The translations under genes were made by a program, and so were the position numbers. DNA of 64,000 nucleotides, from positions 4,194-68,193 of the forward strand of contig RWJK01001520.1 in assembly GCA_004335835.1 (NCBI GenBank), read 5' to 3'. Source of the stretch: Scenedesmus sp. ARA3 (taxonomy: Eukaryota > Chlorophyta > Chlorophyceae > Sphaeropleales > Scenedesmaceae). Below the pieces are notes generated by a model, which ran no database searches, was not told where the DNA came from, and worked only from the letters and a program-made list of their open reading frames with translations. Of this stretch, positions 39,503 through 51,370 are shown piece after piece (position 1 is the first letter of the stretch; each line of letters opens with the position of its first letter).

Positions 39503-41148
39503 GTCTATCAGCTTTCGCCACTGAGCTGTGCCTTGGCTGCGCGGGCTGCTCTGCTGTCTTCGCGCGTGAGAACAAACATGTGAAACACTCTTTGACACTT
39601 CCAAAGGCGGAACACGTGCATTGGTTTGGCCAGAGGTCGCAAGGGTTTCTGCATGTCCAGAGCACTTGACATGCAGCGCGGTGCTTTCGTTCCTGTCCCG
39701 TGGACTCAACAGTCAAATCAGTCATCAGACACAGTAAGATCTTTACACAGAAACGCAGTAGTTTGAACACCAAGACCTTGGTGAACAGCCATATACCCCT
39801 GCAGGTCACCCAAGGTTTGCCACCATGACAAAGCAACGCGTGACCCACCCAACTGGCAATCTTGACAGAGCTCAGCCAGCAGCTATAACACCGTACCCTT
39901 TAGGGCCAAATCTCAAAGTTCACAACCATCCATTGAGCATAACAAATGACACACGTGAGGTACTCCACATGGCCCAGGGCAGGCCGTTAGGCCCCGGCTG
40001 AAGCAGCTGCTGCACTTTAAAAACCCCAAAACATCACAGCGCACCAACATTGGTGAATACCATCTGCGGTGCCATGCTGCCCCTGTCATCAAGGCCTGTT
40101 GAGCGTAACACCTGACGCATACACAAGCCCCAAACTCTCCCCACAGCATCTCGCAACATCTCGCGGCTGCGCCGGCCCATGGCAACGACCATCACCCCTA
40201 GCCCAAACACACCAATGTCAGACCCGACAAAAGACCTATATACAGAATCACCTGTTGAAACAGGCGTGAATGCAGTACAATTAGTGACAACTTTGCAACT
40301 CCAGTGGATCACCGCCAGCTTGCACAGTTGCAGCTCAATCCCTTGTTATGACATGCCACAGGAGTGCATTTTTGCACTGCATGCGCACAGCACCACTGCA
40401 GACCAGTACCACAGATGGACCTGCGCTGGCACTAGGTCACACTGTTTTCTGTAATGCTGCTGCTGCTGCTCTGCTGCTGCAGTTCCGATAGTGGGCTACA
40501 CGGGCAGCCCTGTTGCTGCATCGCCCCACTGTAACATCCCCGGAACAGCATCTCAGCTGCTCATGCATGCATGCGGCAACACGTGTTGTGTCGCTGTTCA
40601 CAAGACAAGCCTGTGAGGAGGCATGAGGGCTGCTTCGACTAGCAGGATGCAAAAGTAAAAGGTAATCGGTTGCCGCTGTGACAGCTGGGCATCTCCTGTG
40701 CAGCCACCAAAATCAGTCTGGCTGGCTACCAAGCCCCACAACCAGCTGATACACCCGCATCCTGCACTGACAGGATGCTGTGTCTAAGCATGCACAGCGG
40801 TCCTTGGGCTTTGCATGCTGCGCCGGAAGAACAATGTTTCAGTTCTGCTGGAAGGACACAGCCGAAGCATGCGGGTAAGGGAGCAACATAGCCAGTACAG
40901 CCCTTACTTGGCAGGCGACAACACCACATGCGCACTGCCTGCTGGCACCGTCTGCTGCCTGCTGACTGCTTTTGAGAGGAAAGCCATGGCATCTTTCATC
41001 TGATCTCCCTACTGACGCAACATGAATTACTCGAGAAAGCCACTGCTGCCACCATTCATACAGCCCACAACATTTAATTTTGGAGATAACCTGGATGTGC
41101 ACCTACAGTTGCTGGAGAGCTGACTGGAACTGCTGCAGTGGATCTGCC
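39503..41148. other. Intergenic, no supported gene
   Basis: This includes the promoter of the BUD22-like gene. Only short ORFs without recognisable motifs are present on either strand. A short CTG/GCTGCT run occurs near 40456-40480. Confidence 0.5.
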
Positions 41149-41421
41149 ATGCCGAGAGGCACTGCGCAGCCAGATGCTGCGGTTGCCCTGCTCCCTGCTG
41201 CTGTTGCTGCACCTTCAGCAGCAACAGTTGCCAAGCAGGCCCAACCAACATTTAAACCCTCTGGCACTGGTAAGTGAAGGTGAGCAGCTGATGCTGTGCT
41301 TGATACTGTAGATGGACGTCCGCTTATTGCATGCAAGTTACATGCTGAGCTGTGCTGTGTGTTGCTGCTTGCAGCCAATGGCAGGACAGGCCTTGGGCTA
41401 GGCAGGCATGCACCAGCTTGA
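41149..41421 (+). CDS. Candidate two-exon small ORF
   Basis: An A/P-rich stretch (MPRGTAQPDAAVALL...) ends at a GTAAGT donor after 41269 and joins in phase to 41375-41421, ending LGLGRHAPA and TGA. It is preceded by a possible acceptor near 41107, so it may be the 3' part of a larger gene. No family is recognised, and the alternative second-exon frame (41376-41546) also looks coding-like. It overlaps no other model but ends close to the GH5 gene's 3' end on the opposite strand. Confidence 0.2.
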
Positions 41422-41523
41422 AAGAGGATGTAGAAGCATCACCAGAGCACAGTGTCACAGAACTGCAGCAGCAGGGGCAGCAGCAGCAGCAGGGAGCAAC
41501 AGGAACTCAGGCGTCTGACATGG

Positions 41524-41528
41524 TTACA
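41524..41528 (-). terminator. TGTAA polyadenylation signal, GH5 gene
   Basis: TTACA on the + strand (TGTAA on the coding strand) lies 58 nt after the GH5 stop codon. Confidence 0.5.
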
Positions 41529-41585
41529 GACCAGGTGTCACGCTGAATATAGAAACATGCCTTGCTCACCACGTTGCTGTGCTGA

Positions 41586-42838
41586 TCAGCACTTCTGTCT
41601 GTGTGCATCGGTGCAAGCCAAGCCTAGCACATGCAAGACTGCTGCAGCGTGTATCGCTTGCAGCTGAACACAGAAAACAGCAGCAGCAGTAGCAGCAGCA
41701 GCAGCAGCTCTCACCTCCGGCCACCAGCCGCAGTACCATGGGCGCAGCCCAAAGATGCGTATGAGCACGCGGACCTTGGTCCACTGCACCTCGCGCCACG
41801 TGGTGTTGGGGCCCACCAGGCCCTTGGTGTCACCTGCAAGGGGGTAACACAAAGCATGTGAGTCATCAGCGCTGATGAATATGCATGAGAGTGGAAGCAC
41901 TGCAGCCACAGCATGGCGCAGAGCAGCAAACACAGCTTGCTTGGTGCTGAAGAATTAATTGGTGGGCAGCTGCCCAGCCACATGTATCATCTCTTCACTG
42001 CACACATACGCCTGGCCAGAACACCAAGGCCCCACCCAAGAACTGCCTGCAAACATGGCTCACCTGAGTTGGCGTTCCAGGCCCACCAGAACCATGAGGG
42101 CTGCCTGCCTGTCTTTTCACTCAGCGCGCGCAGGTAGCTGGCCACGATGTTGAGCCACAGCTTGTCTGCCTCCGTGTACAGCGTGGTGTCGGTGTTGTTG
42201 CGGCTGTTGTCGCCCCAGTCCTTGGCGCCAGACTCGCCGATGACCACCGGCAGCGGCGGGATGCGCGCACCCTGCAGACGCAGCAGAAGCAGAAGCAGCA
42301 GCAATGTTCAGCAGTTGTTTGAGCCACCAACGAAACAAAGACGGAAAACCTTTTGTTTACGCTGCCTGCTGTGACGCGACAGCGTTGTGCAGCCGCAAGC
42401 CTTGCCAACAGGCTGGCGACAGCTGTCCCGGCTTGATGCGCTGCTGATACTGTTACACCAATGTCTTGCGACAATGCTAGATGTAGATGTTATGTAACAT
42501 GTCATGTTACTCACGGATGACGTGGAGTCCAGGCCCTGCATCTTCCAGCCCCAGCTCTGGTCCCATCTGTAGGTCACTGCGTCCACGCTGGCTGTGAGCT
42601 TGCTGATGTCACCAGTGACGGTGCCGGGGTAGATGTGGGGCGACAGGACCAGCCGTGACATCTGCAGGACATGTTATAACATTGTCATAACAGTGTCACA
42701 TGTCATGCCATGTGTCAAAACATCATCAGCAGGAGAAAAGCAGCAAATCTTCATCTGCATTGCTCCTAGAAGGTGTAAGCAGCACTGTTGGAAGCACAGG
42801 TTTCATAACACAGCAGCAGCAGCCAGCAGCAGCAGCAG

Positions 42839-42886
<48 letters not shown>

Positions 42887-43663
42887 AGCCCACCTGTGAC
42901 TCGCCATGCTCCACGCGCACAAAGCCAAACTTTTGTGTGAAGGCGGTGGTGAACATGTCGCTGGGGTCGCTGAGGCCGTACTTCTGGATGGCTGCCTTGT
43001 TAGTGATAAAGCCATCACCCCAATGCATGCCAGGATAGGGGTTGCCGCACTGGTCATATTTGGTGCTGTTGTCCTGGCCCAGGCCTGCGGTGACAGAAGC
43101 AGTGGCAGCAGCAGCTGAGTTGTGTTTTTGGTGCTGTTGCAAGCGAGCAGGTTGTACCACATGCTGCACTACAGCATGTGCAGCAGCAGCGCCTGCATAC
43201 TCCCTGCAAGCTGTTTCACCCGCTGGATTGCATTCGCTGCAAGACACTGAGCAGCCCTGTTGGCACCCCGAAGCATGACGGTATACGTAACAACAATGTA
43301 ACATTGTAACAATGCCGTCGCCCACCGTTGATGAAGATGGCCACATCAGGGTCCGACTGCCAGATCGCTGCCGCTGCGAGGCCGTAGCTGTGCAGGATGG
43401 GTGCACATGCATTGGTGCCGTTCACCTCGTGGCATGAGTCCTGCCACTGGCAGCCCCAGCGGCTGCAGACAACGAAATGCAGCAGCAAAAGCAGATTGTC
43501 AGACGATTGTAAACCAGATGTGGCACGAGTCCTGCCACTGGCAACCCCAACGGCTGCACAAAATGAGAGCAGCAGTGAAAACTGAATGTCAAACAGGTGA
43601 GGAAAACAATTGTAAACCAAAGTGTGGCAGGAGTCCTGCCACTGGCAGCCCCAGCGGCTGAAG

Positions 43664-43695
<32 letters not shown>

Positions 43696-44569
43696 GCAGC
43701 AGCGTGTGCATGTGGTCAGTGTACACTATGTAACAGTTGGCGGTGCAGCTTGGTGGGACGCATCATTTGCTGGGTCCGTGGCCGTGATCCAGAACTGGCT
43801 GCAGATGCACCGCCTCCCATGTCACCCAAAACAGGCAGGCACATCATGTGCAACTTGTGCCTATGGCACGACACATGCTCATACGTGCCACACCATGTGA
43901 CAGTGGTCAAAGTAACAACCCACGCACCTGGGCTCGTTGACCAGGTCTGGGAAGATGCGCCCTGCCAGCTGCTGCTTGTAGGCCGGAATATCTGTCAGTA
44001 TCTTCCAGAAGTTGCCCCAGTTCTGCGCCAGCACCGCGGGGTTCTGCATGTTGACCTCGCTGTCTCGCGTGCTGCTGAAATCAAGCAGCACGTACAGGCC
44101 CTGGCTTACCAGGTACTGCACCTGCCACAGGAACCTGCGGTGGCGGCAGCATAGGATGGCAGCAGTTGAATGAGATGGGGTGGAAGTGACTGGAGGTTTG
44201 TCAACAGTTGGATTAGACTAAGGATTGTGATTGATTTGAAATGAAAGTGGTGTGGTAGGTAATCAAGGTAGTGGTAGTGCTTGTGGGTGAGAAATGCGCT
44301 GTGCATAAGGCAGCAACACACAGGAGCCAAGCAGAGCCTCCATGCTGAGCACACACCGCCACTTGATGCCAGGCAATGCTAAGCATTCTTACAACCAACA
44401 GCACCACATAGCTCAAGCAACAGCATAAGCGGGCAGCTGGCGCACCTGTACAGCGCGGGCACGTTGGGCCCCTGGGGCAGGTACCAGTTGCACATGGTCA
44501 GGTTCAAAGTTTTGCCGCTGCCGCCCTTGTAGCTGTCCAGGAAGGGCGCTGACCAGGGCCCGTCACACT

Positions 44570-44601
<32 letters not shown>

Positions 44602-45609
44602 TCTGAGCACGGACCTTATGTTATCTGGGGCACTAGCAGTACGACGGCTGCTGCGTGAGACCAGCGTTGAGTACCAGACAACAGCTGCCACCAGCACACA
44701 CGCATGATGCTGCTGCCATGCATCTCCATGCACAGCTTGCAGAACTGCAAACCAACCAGTGCCTGATAGGAGATTGCACCATGTTTGCCACCTGCATGAT
44801 GCTTGTCATCGTAACCAAGTCATAACAATGTATAAATCAGCAGCTGTTGTTACCTGGGGGTTGCCTGTCTTGGGCGGCGGGTGCTGCATGCCCTTGTACT
44901 TTGGCAGGTATGGTGCAATGGCATCCAGGCTCCACTTGTCCCCGAGGCCCGCAATGAGCTGCGGGTCCATCGTCTTGTAGGCGCCGATGTACGCGTCAGA
45001 GTCCAGCTGCAGCAGCAGGCCCGGCATGCATTAAATGTGTGTTCAATGTGTGAGAGCCGGTGGTGGATTTGTGTTCAGTGTTTGAGGCGCCGATGTACGC
45101 GTCAGAGCCCAGCTGCAGCAGCAGGCATGGCATGAGTTCAAGGTGTGAGAGCAGGTGTTTCACAGGTGTGAGGCGCCGATTTGGGCGTCAGAGTCCAGCT
45201 GCAGGTAACAACAACATGAGTTTTGGTACCCGAAGAGTACATTGGATATGTGTCAGGAGCAGGTGGGTGTTCTTGTGCAGGTGCATAACTATACTGTAAC
45301 TGTCCTGTAACTATCCTCCCTAAAACATAAGATGCAGAGAGTAGAGCAGCAGGCATGGTGAGCATGGCAGAAGCAAGTCCACCATTGTTGCTGCTGGCAG
45401 ACAGCGACACAGCAGCCACACAACACAGCACTGTCAGCAGCCACACCCCTAGGCCTCACCAGGCAGGGGAAGAACTCGGGATCCGAGCCAGTGGGTATGT
45501 CTAGGTTGAGGTCGCTGAACTTGAACTGCACGCGGATGGCGTTGAAGCCCAGCAGCTTGATGCGGTGCACGATGGCCGCAAAATCGTTCGTCAGCCGCCG
45601 CTTGCCCCT

Positions 45610-45646
<37 letters not shown>

Positions 45647-46401
45647 GTGGTGACAGGTGAGTAGTAGCCACATGCGGTGCATGAAGGCCGCAAAGTCGTG
45701 CGTGAGCCGCCGCTTGCCGATGCAGGATAATGTGTGTGACAGCAAACAGATGCATCAGCACATGTTTGCAGGTCAGTGTGACAGCAGGCACACAATGACA
45801 CGCCACACAAGGGAGTGGCAGCAATGCAGTGCCTGCCAGCTGTGCGGCGCAGCTGCCCTTCGTTGTTGGTTGCTAACATCTGCTGTTGAAATGCAGATGT
45901 GCCAAGCAATGCTCCTCCCTCAGCTCCTGCACAACTGCCACATTCATTCAACCCCGCATGCTGCACGCAGCTGTCCCTCACCAGTAGGAGATGTTCAGTG
46001 CGCGCTGCCCTGCCTCCCCAACAGCAGGCGACCACTGCTTCTCCCACAGGTTCCCATAAGGCGGAATATCGCCATCTTGGGGGCAGGGTGGGTCGCTGTA
46101 TGTAGTGTTGTCATCACAAAAGGCCCATTGGCCATCAAAATTGAATGACCCCACGCTCCAGCCAAACCAGTTCACGCCTCGTAGCACTGCGGGGCTGCCG
46201 GATTGCTGCTCTACGAGCTTGCCGCCAGGGGCGAGCTTCAGCGCCGGCGGCACCTGCAAACAATAACCACAGGCATTGCATTGCACCGCTGTGTTATGTA
46301 TGATAATAAGATGCATGGTGTGGGCAGACGGCAGTGGTGACTTCTTTCATGCAACCCACACCCAGCTGCACCTCTGACACGCTGGCCAAAGGCACAACCC
46401 G

Positions 46402-46455
<54 letters not shown>

Positions 46456-46892
46456 CGTACATTGCAAGCTGCTGCATATTAACAGAGCAAGCTGCTGCTG
46501 CAGTGCCCACCTTGCTGGTGCCAGCTGGCGAGGACCATGGGCTGGGGCAGGCCATTGGTACGCGCGTCTTGTTCCAGCCGTGCCTGCAGGTGCACGCGTC
46601 CGCTGGCATTGCCCTGGGAGGGTACTGCAGGATCTCCTTGTCAGCATCAACTGCGGCAAGCAGCAGGGACAGTGGAGTTATGATAGCACGTCTGAATGGG
46701 GACAGCCAGCTACAGAGCTTGTGTCAGCTGTGCGGCCAAACATATGGCGCAAACGCTGCTGCTGCTGTGAGTGTGCCGTGTCATGTGGTGCGGTGCCTGC
46801 AGGCAGCACAGTGATGCAGCAGCTGGCTGGCAACTGTAACACCTGCTGCTGTCTGCTGCAGCTGGATTGCTGTGTGCTGCAATCAACCTCTG

Positions 46893-46932
<40 letters not shown>

Positions 46933-47030
46933 AGTCACTCCCCCGTTCGGTGACAATTGCTGATTGTCCCGTGGCCACTGCCAGCCATCACAGGGTTCAG
47001 CTACGACCAACCCCTAGGCATTGGTCTACC

Positions 47031-47075
<45 letters not shown>

Positions 47076-47595
47076 CCACACTCACCTGGCGGCTGGTCCT
47101 GCACATTCACTTGGCACGTCCACTTCCTGAACAGATTTGAATACGGCTGGCAGCTGTGGCCATTGGGGCAGCAGAATCCCCTCCATGGCCCAAACTGATC
47201 ACACGTGTCATGCTGGTAGCAGTCAAAGCCTGCTCCACCACACTGCGCGCCAACATCTAGCTTGTAAGAGCAGTTGCCCTTTAATTCCTCCTCATAACTG
47301 TACACTAGCTCCTCTTTGTTTACACTCTGGCAGCTGTATCCTGTTATGCTGCCTGTGTCACCGCTGCAGGCGTAACCGGGTGTGCAGCAGCCCTTCACAA
47401 AAGGTGACGGCACCGGCAAGCACCATGCATTGGGTTTGAACATGATGTTGCAGCCCGGCTGCACATATGGGATGGTTTTGGAGCCAAATAATGAGAACGC
47501 TGGCGTTAGTATTGGCTGCTGCTGTGCTGCTGGGTTAGCTCCTGCAGGAAGCAGGAAGGGCAGCAGGGCAGAGGCAGCTGGTGGGTGACGTGTCA

Positions 47596-47646
<51 letters not shown>

Positions 47647-48070
47647 CGCAGAGTACACACGCAGTGCTTGTTTGGCCCGCTGTTTAAGAACGCTGAAAGA
47701 TGTTGCCCATGTCATCTACCTCGTTTCAAAGCCATGCACCATGCTTCGCCACTGTCACCCATATGCTATGTATGTGTGCAGCATGCATGACAAGGAGCAG
47801 AATGCGCATGCCAGATGAGACCGTGTTGCTGAACAGCAGGCTCAGTACACACTGCAGCTCGGCACACATCATAGTACTGGACGCCTTCTTCAGATGAAGC
47901 AATGGGGATTGTGCAGCTGCTGCAATTTGGTGCCAGGTGACAATGCTGCAATGACTGCTGGCAAGACTGCCAGCAATTGCTGCTGCCACACGCTCGTGCT
48001 CACCTAGCGCGCCAGAGCTCATCAATACGATTATGTAAAGCAGCAACACGGGCCATGGTATGGCCCACAT
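41586..48070 (-). CDS. Secreted GH5 cellulase-like glycoside hydrolase
   Basis: Exons join in phase: 48004-48070 (ATG), 47086-47541, 46511-46650, 45982-46253, 45460-45607, 44854-45006, 44446-44567, 43928-44134, 43326-43462, 42894-43084, 42515-42661, 42064-42271, 41715-41833 and 41586-41663 (TGA), about 814 aa. A signal peptide (MWAIPWPVLLLYIIVLMSSG) precedes a 14-Cys module (residues about 30-170) containing CGGAGFDCYQHDTC, loosely like a fungal-type cellulose-binding motif. The catalytic domain begins at VLRGVNWFGW. Other conserved pieces are FNAIRVQFKFSD, the acid/base Glu in LVNEPR (about residue 519) and the nucleophile in VVIGESGAKD (about 693). The enzyme likely cleaves beta-1,4-glucans outside the cell or in wall turnover. 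The last intron is only 51 nt, in frame and without a stop, so it may not be spliced. Several introns contain copied exon edges. Confidence 0.9.
43426..43665 (-). repeat. Three copies of GH5 exon 9 acceptor edge
   Basis: The exon edge encoding RWGCQWQDSCH with its upstream GCAG acceptor occurs at 43441 (used), 43532 and 43636 (coordinates of CTGCCACTGG on the + strand), 91 and 104 bp apart. Only the first continues into the conserved coding sequence. Confidence 0.88.
44975..45205 (-). repeat. Three copies of GH5 exon 6 acceptor edge
   Basis: The block GCGCCGATGTACGCGTCAGA (+ strand) with the adjacent CAGCTG acceptor is present at 44981, 45087 and, more diverged, 45173. The first is the real start of exon 6 (LDSDAYIGA). 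Spacing is 106 then 86 bp. Confidence 0.88.
45671..45718 (-). pseudogene. Degenerate copy of GH5 exon 5 edge
   Basis: This 48-bp segment encodes GKRRLTHDFAAFMHRM on the minus strand and matches the first 16 codons of exon 5 (GKRRLTNDFAAIVHRI, 45559-45606). It lies 112 bp upstream in the intron, separated by a (CAG)n tract. The AG acceptor found in the real copy is changed to a sequence without AG, so the copy should not be spliced as an exon start. Confidence 0.85.
46407..46455 (+). repeat. (CTG)n tract in GH5 intron
   Basis: About 16 uninterrupted CTG units lie in the intron between the third and fourth GH5 exons. Comparable tracts occur in the same gene at 46898-46926, 47033-47072, 47599-47643 and, as CAG, 42798-42885 and 45610-45645. 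Confidence 0.95.
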
Positions 48071-49388
48071 GGTCTGCTGTGGCACCTTCTGGCTTCCACC
48101 TCGCTGCAGCAGCGAAGCACAAGCCCCCGACCCCTGCGGAGCTGCTGCGCTCCTTGAGGTGTTATATTGTCTACAGTTCATTCATTTGAAGGCTACGACT
48201 CTGCCTGATGAAGCAAAGTTCAGAGTCACTCCAGCAGCCCTCGGCTCAAAGTGACTGGGGTAAACAACTGGTTGAGAGATTGAAAGCGATGGGATCAAGG
48301 ACTGTAGTGGTCAAGCAGTGTAAGGCTGGGAGTGCCTGCGAGTTCTGCTGTGCAACTCTGGTGCGCGCCAGGACTTGTTACTTCAGCCAAGGGAGCTTAA
48401 CGCTGGTGAATGACACGCCTTTGGAACACCCAACAGTACTTGGCATCTCTGTGCAGGCCGATCTATGTCGGGTGCAAAGATATCTGCGGCTCGGCTCTGC
48501 AAAAGACATCCAGCTGGGCAGCTCCGCCCTGATTAGTCTGCACATGCCACTGCACGTCAACCTTACTCGAACAACATGTTGTGACTCGCAATCATTGTGT
48601 ACCACGGCAAATGGCTCACACTCGCAACTTCACTTCACCCTGTGATGGGCGAGACGAAGCACTGGCAAGGATTTTTGCCACAGAGCCGATTCTTGATTGG
48701 TGCAGATCCACCAGCGATGGCACATCTTATGCCATTGAAACGTAAAAGGAGGCACCAGTGCCAGCCTTGCAGCCTGCCCTCAGCAGCTTGCTGTGTCAGC
48801 ATGCGCCCTGCTGTGTCAGCATGCGCCCTGCTGTGTCAGCATGCGCCCTGCTGTGTCAGCATGCGCCCTGCTGTGTCAGCATGCGCCCTGCTGTGTCAGC
48901 ATGCGCCCTGCTGTGTCAGCATGCGCCCTGCTGCAACAGCGCCACTGGTGCACCACTGGCAGTCAGCAGACTGGCAGCAGTCAGCCAGCAGATAGCTGGA
49001 GACGCTCAACTGCTGCGCCTGCAGCGCACCGCAGTCAATTGCCGGTGAATCTCACTCAGCAAGGCCCACTGTCACACTCTGCAGCTGCGAAAGGTAGCAT
49101 GGCAATAGCATGCACGCACTGGCCAGCACTACAGCCGCACCCAACCAGCAGCTGCTGCCACTGCTACTGCAGCAGCACCAATTGACCTTCACCCCAGCAG
49201 CCGCTGTAGCACCATCGTGTCTCGCCTGCGGCTTTCCATTGTTGTCACTGTGGCGCACGGTTGTTACTACAGGTGCAGTTGCTGGCATGAATCCTTCTGT
49301 CACCCATGGCAGCAATAGAGCGTCCTCCCTGCCAGTCTCCAATGTGGTCACTGTGGCACCCAATCGTCAGTAACCAACTGCAACCATT
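48071..49388. other. Intergenic: GH5 promoter side and PAP 3' flank
   Basis: The region holds a 20-bp minisatellite (48791-48940) and a copy of the 3' coding end of the PAP gene (49198-49238 resembles 49398-49440, 200 bp apart). No independent gene is supported; ORFs here follow the repeats. Confidence 0.55.
48791..48940 (+). repeat. 20-bp minisatellite, about 7.5 copies
   Basis: Perfect units of ATGCGCCCTGCTGTGTCAGC run from 48801 to 48920, preceded by a half unit and followed by one variant unit. Homogeneity suggests recent expansion or ongoing turnover. Confidence 0.97.
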
Positions 49389-50419
49389 TCATTCAGGCAA
49401 CCGCTGCAGCACCAGCGTGTCTCGCCTGCTGTTCTCCATCACTCGAATGCCTTGCTGTAGCGCCACGCAGTCAGTCCAGCCGCCTCCCTTGATGAACAGC
49501 GGCAGGCTCAGCTGCAGCCCCAGCAGCCTCAGCAGCAGCTTGTCAAAGCTGTAGTAGATCCTGCAGGGCAGATGGGACACATAGGCAGGTGTAGAGAAGT
49601 TATTCAAAGACTTGGGTTTTTATGAAAGCAAAAGTTTTCATGAATGCACTGCTATGGTGGATGGCAAGTGCAAAATATGTGAAAAGTGCCTGCAGCAGTC
49701 GCTTGCTCTGCCGCAGCCGATGTGTGCTGTCTCCAGTCCTTGGCAAGGACATCAAGAAGCACAAGCGGACATAGTGCTGCAACAGCTGCTGCTTGGTGGC
49801 AATACAGCCGCTGTTTGGTACACTTGCGTGCAGCAGCTGCGCTGCAACAATCAGGAGCTTATAGCAGCCCACAATGCTGCAGCTCACCTTGTTGAGTTGA
49901 GCACTGTGAGGGGCCCTGAAGCCTGCAGCTGAAGCCCAAGCAGTGCAAAGGCTATGGTGTTGGTGACACGCTTGCCCCTGCAGCAGCGCCACACACACCA
50001 CAACAAGGTCATGCGGCTGGTTCAATGGCCGAGTTGAGCAGCAGAGGGCTTTCTGCCAATGTTTGCTTCTATGTGGAGCAGCACCGTCCTGGTACCGGGG
50101 CTAGGTATGTAAAATGCTGCCCAGCAACTGCACTTCATCTGCAAAAGTCAACGCGCATTTGTCTTCCCAGAGAGCTTCCACACATACACCTGCCAGACTC
50201 TGAAATTGAGTGTCGGACACCAATCAGCCAACGCATGGCCGATATGATGCCCTTCCCACTGGTAACAACAACAACAAAAACTCACGGCAGGTCAATGTGC
50301 TGCTGTATGTCCCGCACGCCGATGCCTAGCAGCTGCCCCTTCACCAGCGCATGCACGCTGGCCTCAGTCGTCCACAGCAGCCGCCAGCTACCAGACAGCG
50401 CGCCAGCAGTAGGGCCGTC

Positions 50420-50463
<44 letters not shown>

Positions 50464-50911
50464 CTGGCGCTGCTGCTTGTTCCTGCTTCAGCTGCTGTAC
50501 TAGTTGCAGAACCTGTGAGGAGCATGGCCCAGAGGCAAAAGGTATCACTTCAAATGAGAGTTTCTTGCGCAGCGCTGTTCACTGCGGTCCCAGTGAGCGT
50601 GGTGGCAGTAAGTCAGCAGCACTGCAGACAGCATGCAGACAGCAGCACTGCACGCACGCAACTCATATGCTGCATATGAGCGTACGAGCATGCTTGCACA
50701 CCTGTTGACCCATAATTTTGCACACTGCACATCAACAAGCAACGATCAAGCCACCTCAAGGGTGCAGGTTGAGGTGGAATGCTCATGTTTCACTGGTGCA
50801 GCTCTACTAGTTGCAAGATGGTCGAGTGCTGCCTGGCAGGTGACGCACCTGGCTCCTCTGCTGCTCTGTGCTGGCTGCGCCAAACTTCTGCCCCTCTGTG
50901 CTGGTCACTAG
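49389..50911 (-). CDS. Plastid-lipid-associated protein (PAP/fibrillin), 5' end unresolved
   Basis: Four exons join in phase: 50849-50911, 50286-50512, 49888-49977 and 49389-49560 (TGA), 183 residues. They read STEGQKFGAASTEQQRSQ, VLQLVQQLKQEQ, LSGSWRLLWTTEASVHALV, RVTNTIAFALLGLQLQASG, YYSFDKLLLRLLGLQLSLPL and finally GGGWTDCVALQQGIRVMENS, then DTLVLQRLPE. This is the order of the PAP_fibrillin lipocalin-like domain: RWxLLWT-type strand, NxxxF strand, FDxLxxxLLGLQ and the C-terminal GGWxD...LRIxRxxxGxLxVL signature. Fibrillins coat plastoglobules or thylakoid margins. The exon carrying the start codon and plastid transit peptide should lie between 50912 and about 51370 but I could not identify it. 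A polyserine run is inserted between the first helix and the domain. Confidence 0.85.
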
Positions 50912-51370
50912 CTGTGGTATGAGAGTGCTGCAAGAGAGCACAGAATAGACCAGTTTACTTGCCGTGCAAGCGATGCAGCACTGGCAGTAGGAACAGCAGT
51001 AGCAGCATGTTGAGAGCAGCAGCAGTGGCAGCAGCAGTACAGTGAGCTTCTGCACACCTGCATTCACTGCTGCGGGCAACAGTAGCGGAACATTTGGCAA
51101 ATGCGTTTGTTTTCCTGTGAGCAGGGCACCGCACAAGCACAACGCTGCTGGCTGTGAATGGCAGGGCTTTCATGTTGCTGCAATGGTCTGTGCCCTGCGC
51201 CGAGCCCAGTTGAAGCCCTTTACAAACACGAAACAAAGCAAATCGGTCTGCGATGGGGGCCGTGGTGTTGGAAGTACCTCTTGTCACAGCATTAGTCATG
51301 GCGAAGGTCACGTCGTCCAATCGCCTGTGAAGAAAACACGGCAGCAGCGCAGCTGCTCGAGACATACCTT
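50912..51370. other. Probable 5' part of PAP gene, unresolved
   Basis: The missing transit-peptide exon of the PAP gene is expected here on the minus strand. ORFs beginning near 51142 and 51365 (minus) are hydrophobic or basic enough, but neither gives a donor in the required phase 0 that I can defend. Confidence 0.4.

Noticed and set aside
48597..49185. Coding repeat protein over the 20-bp minisatellite
   Set aside because: The unit is not a multiple of three and all three frames are open, so the ORFs reflect the repeat rather than a gene.
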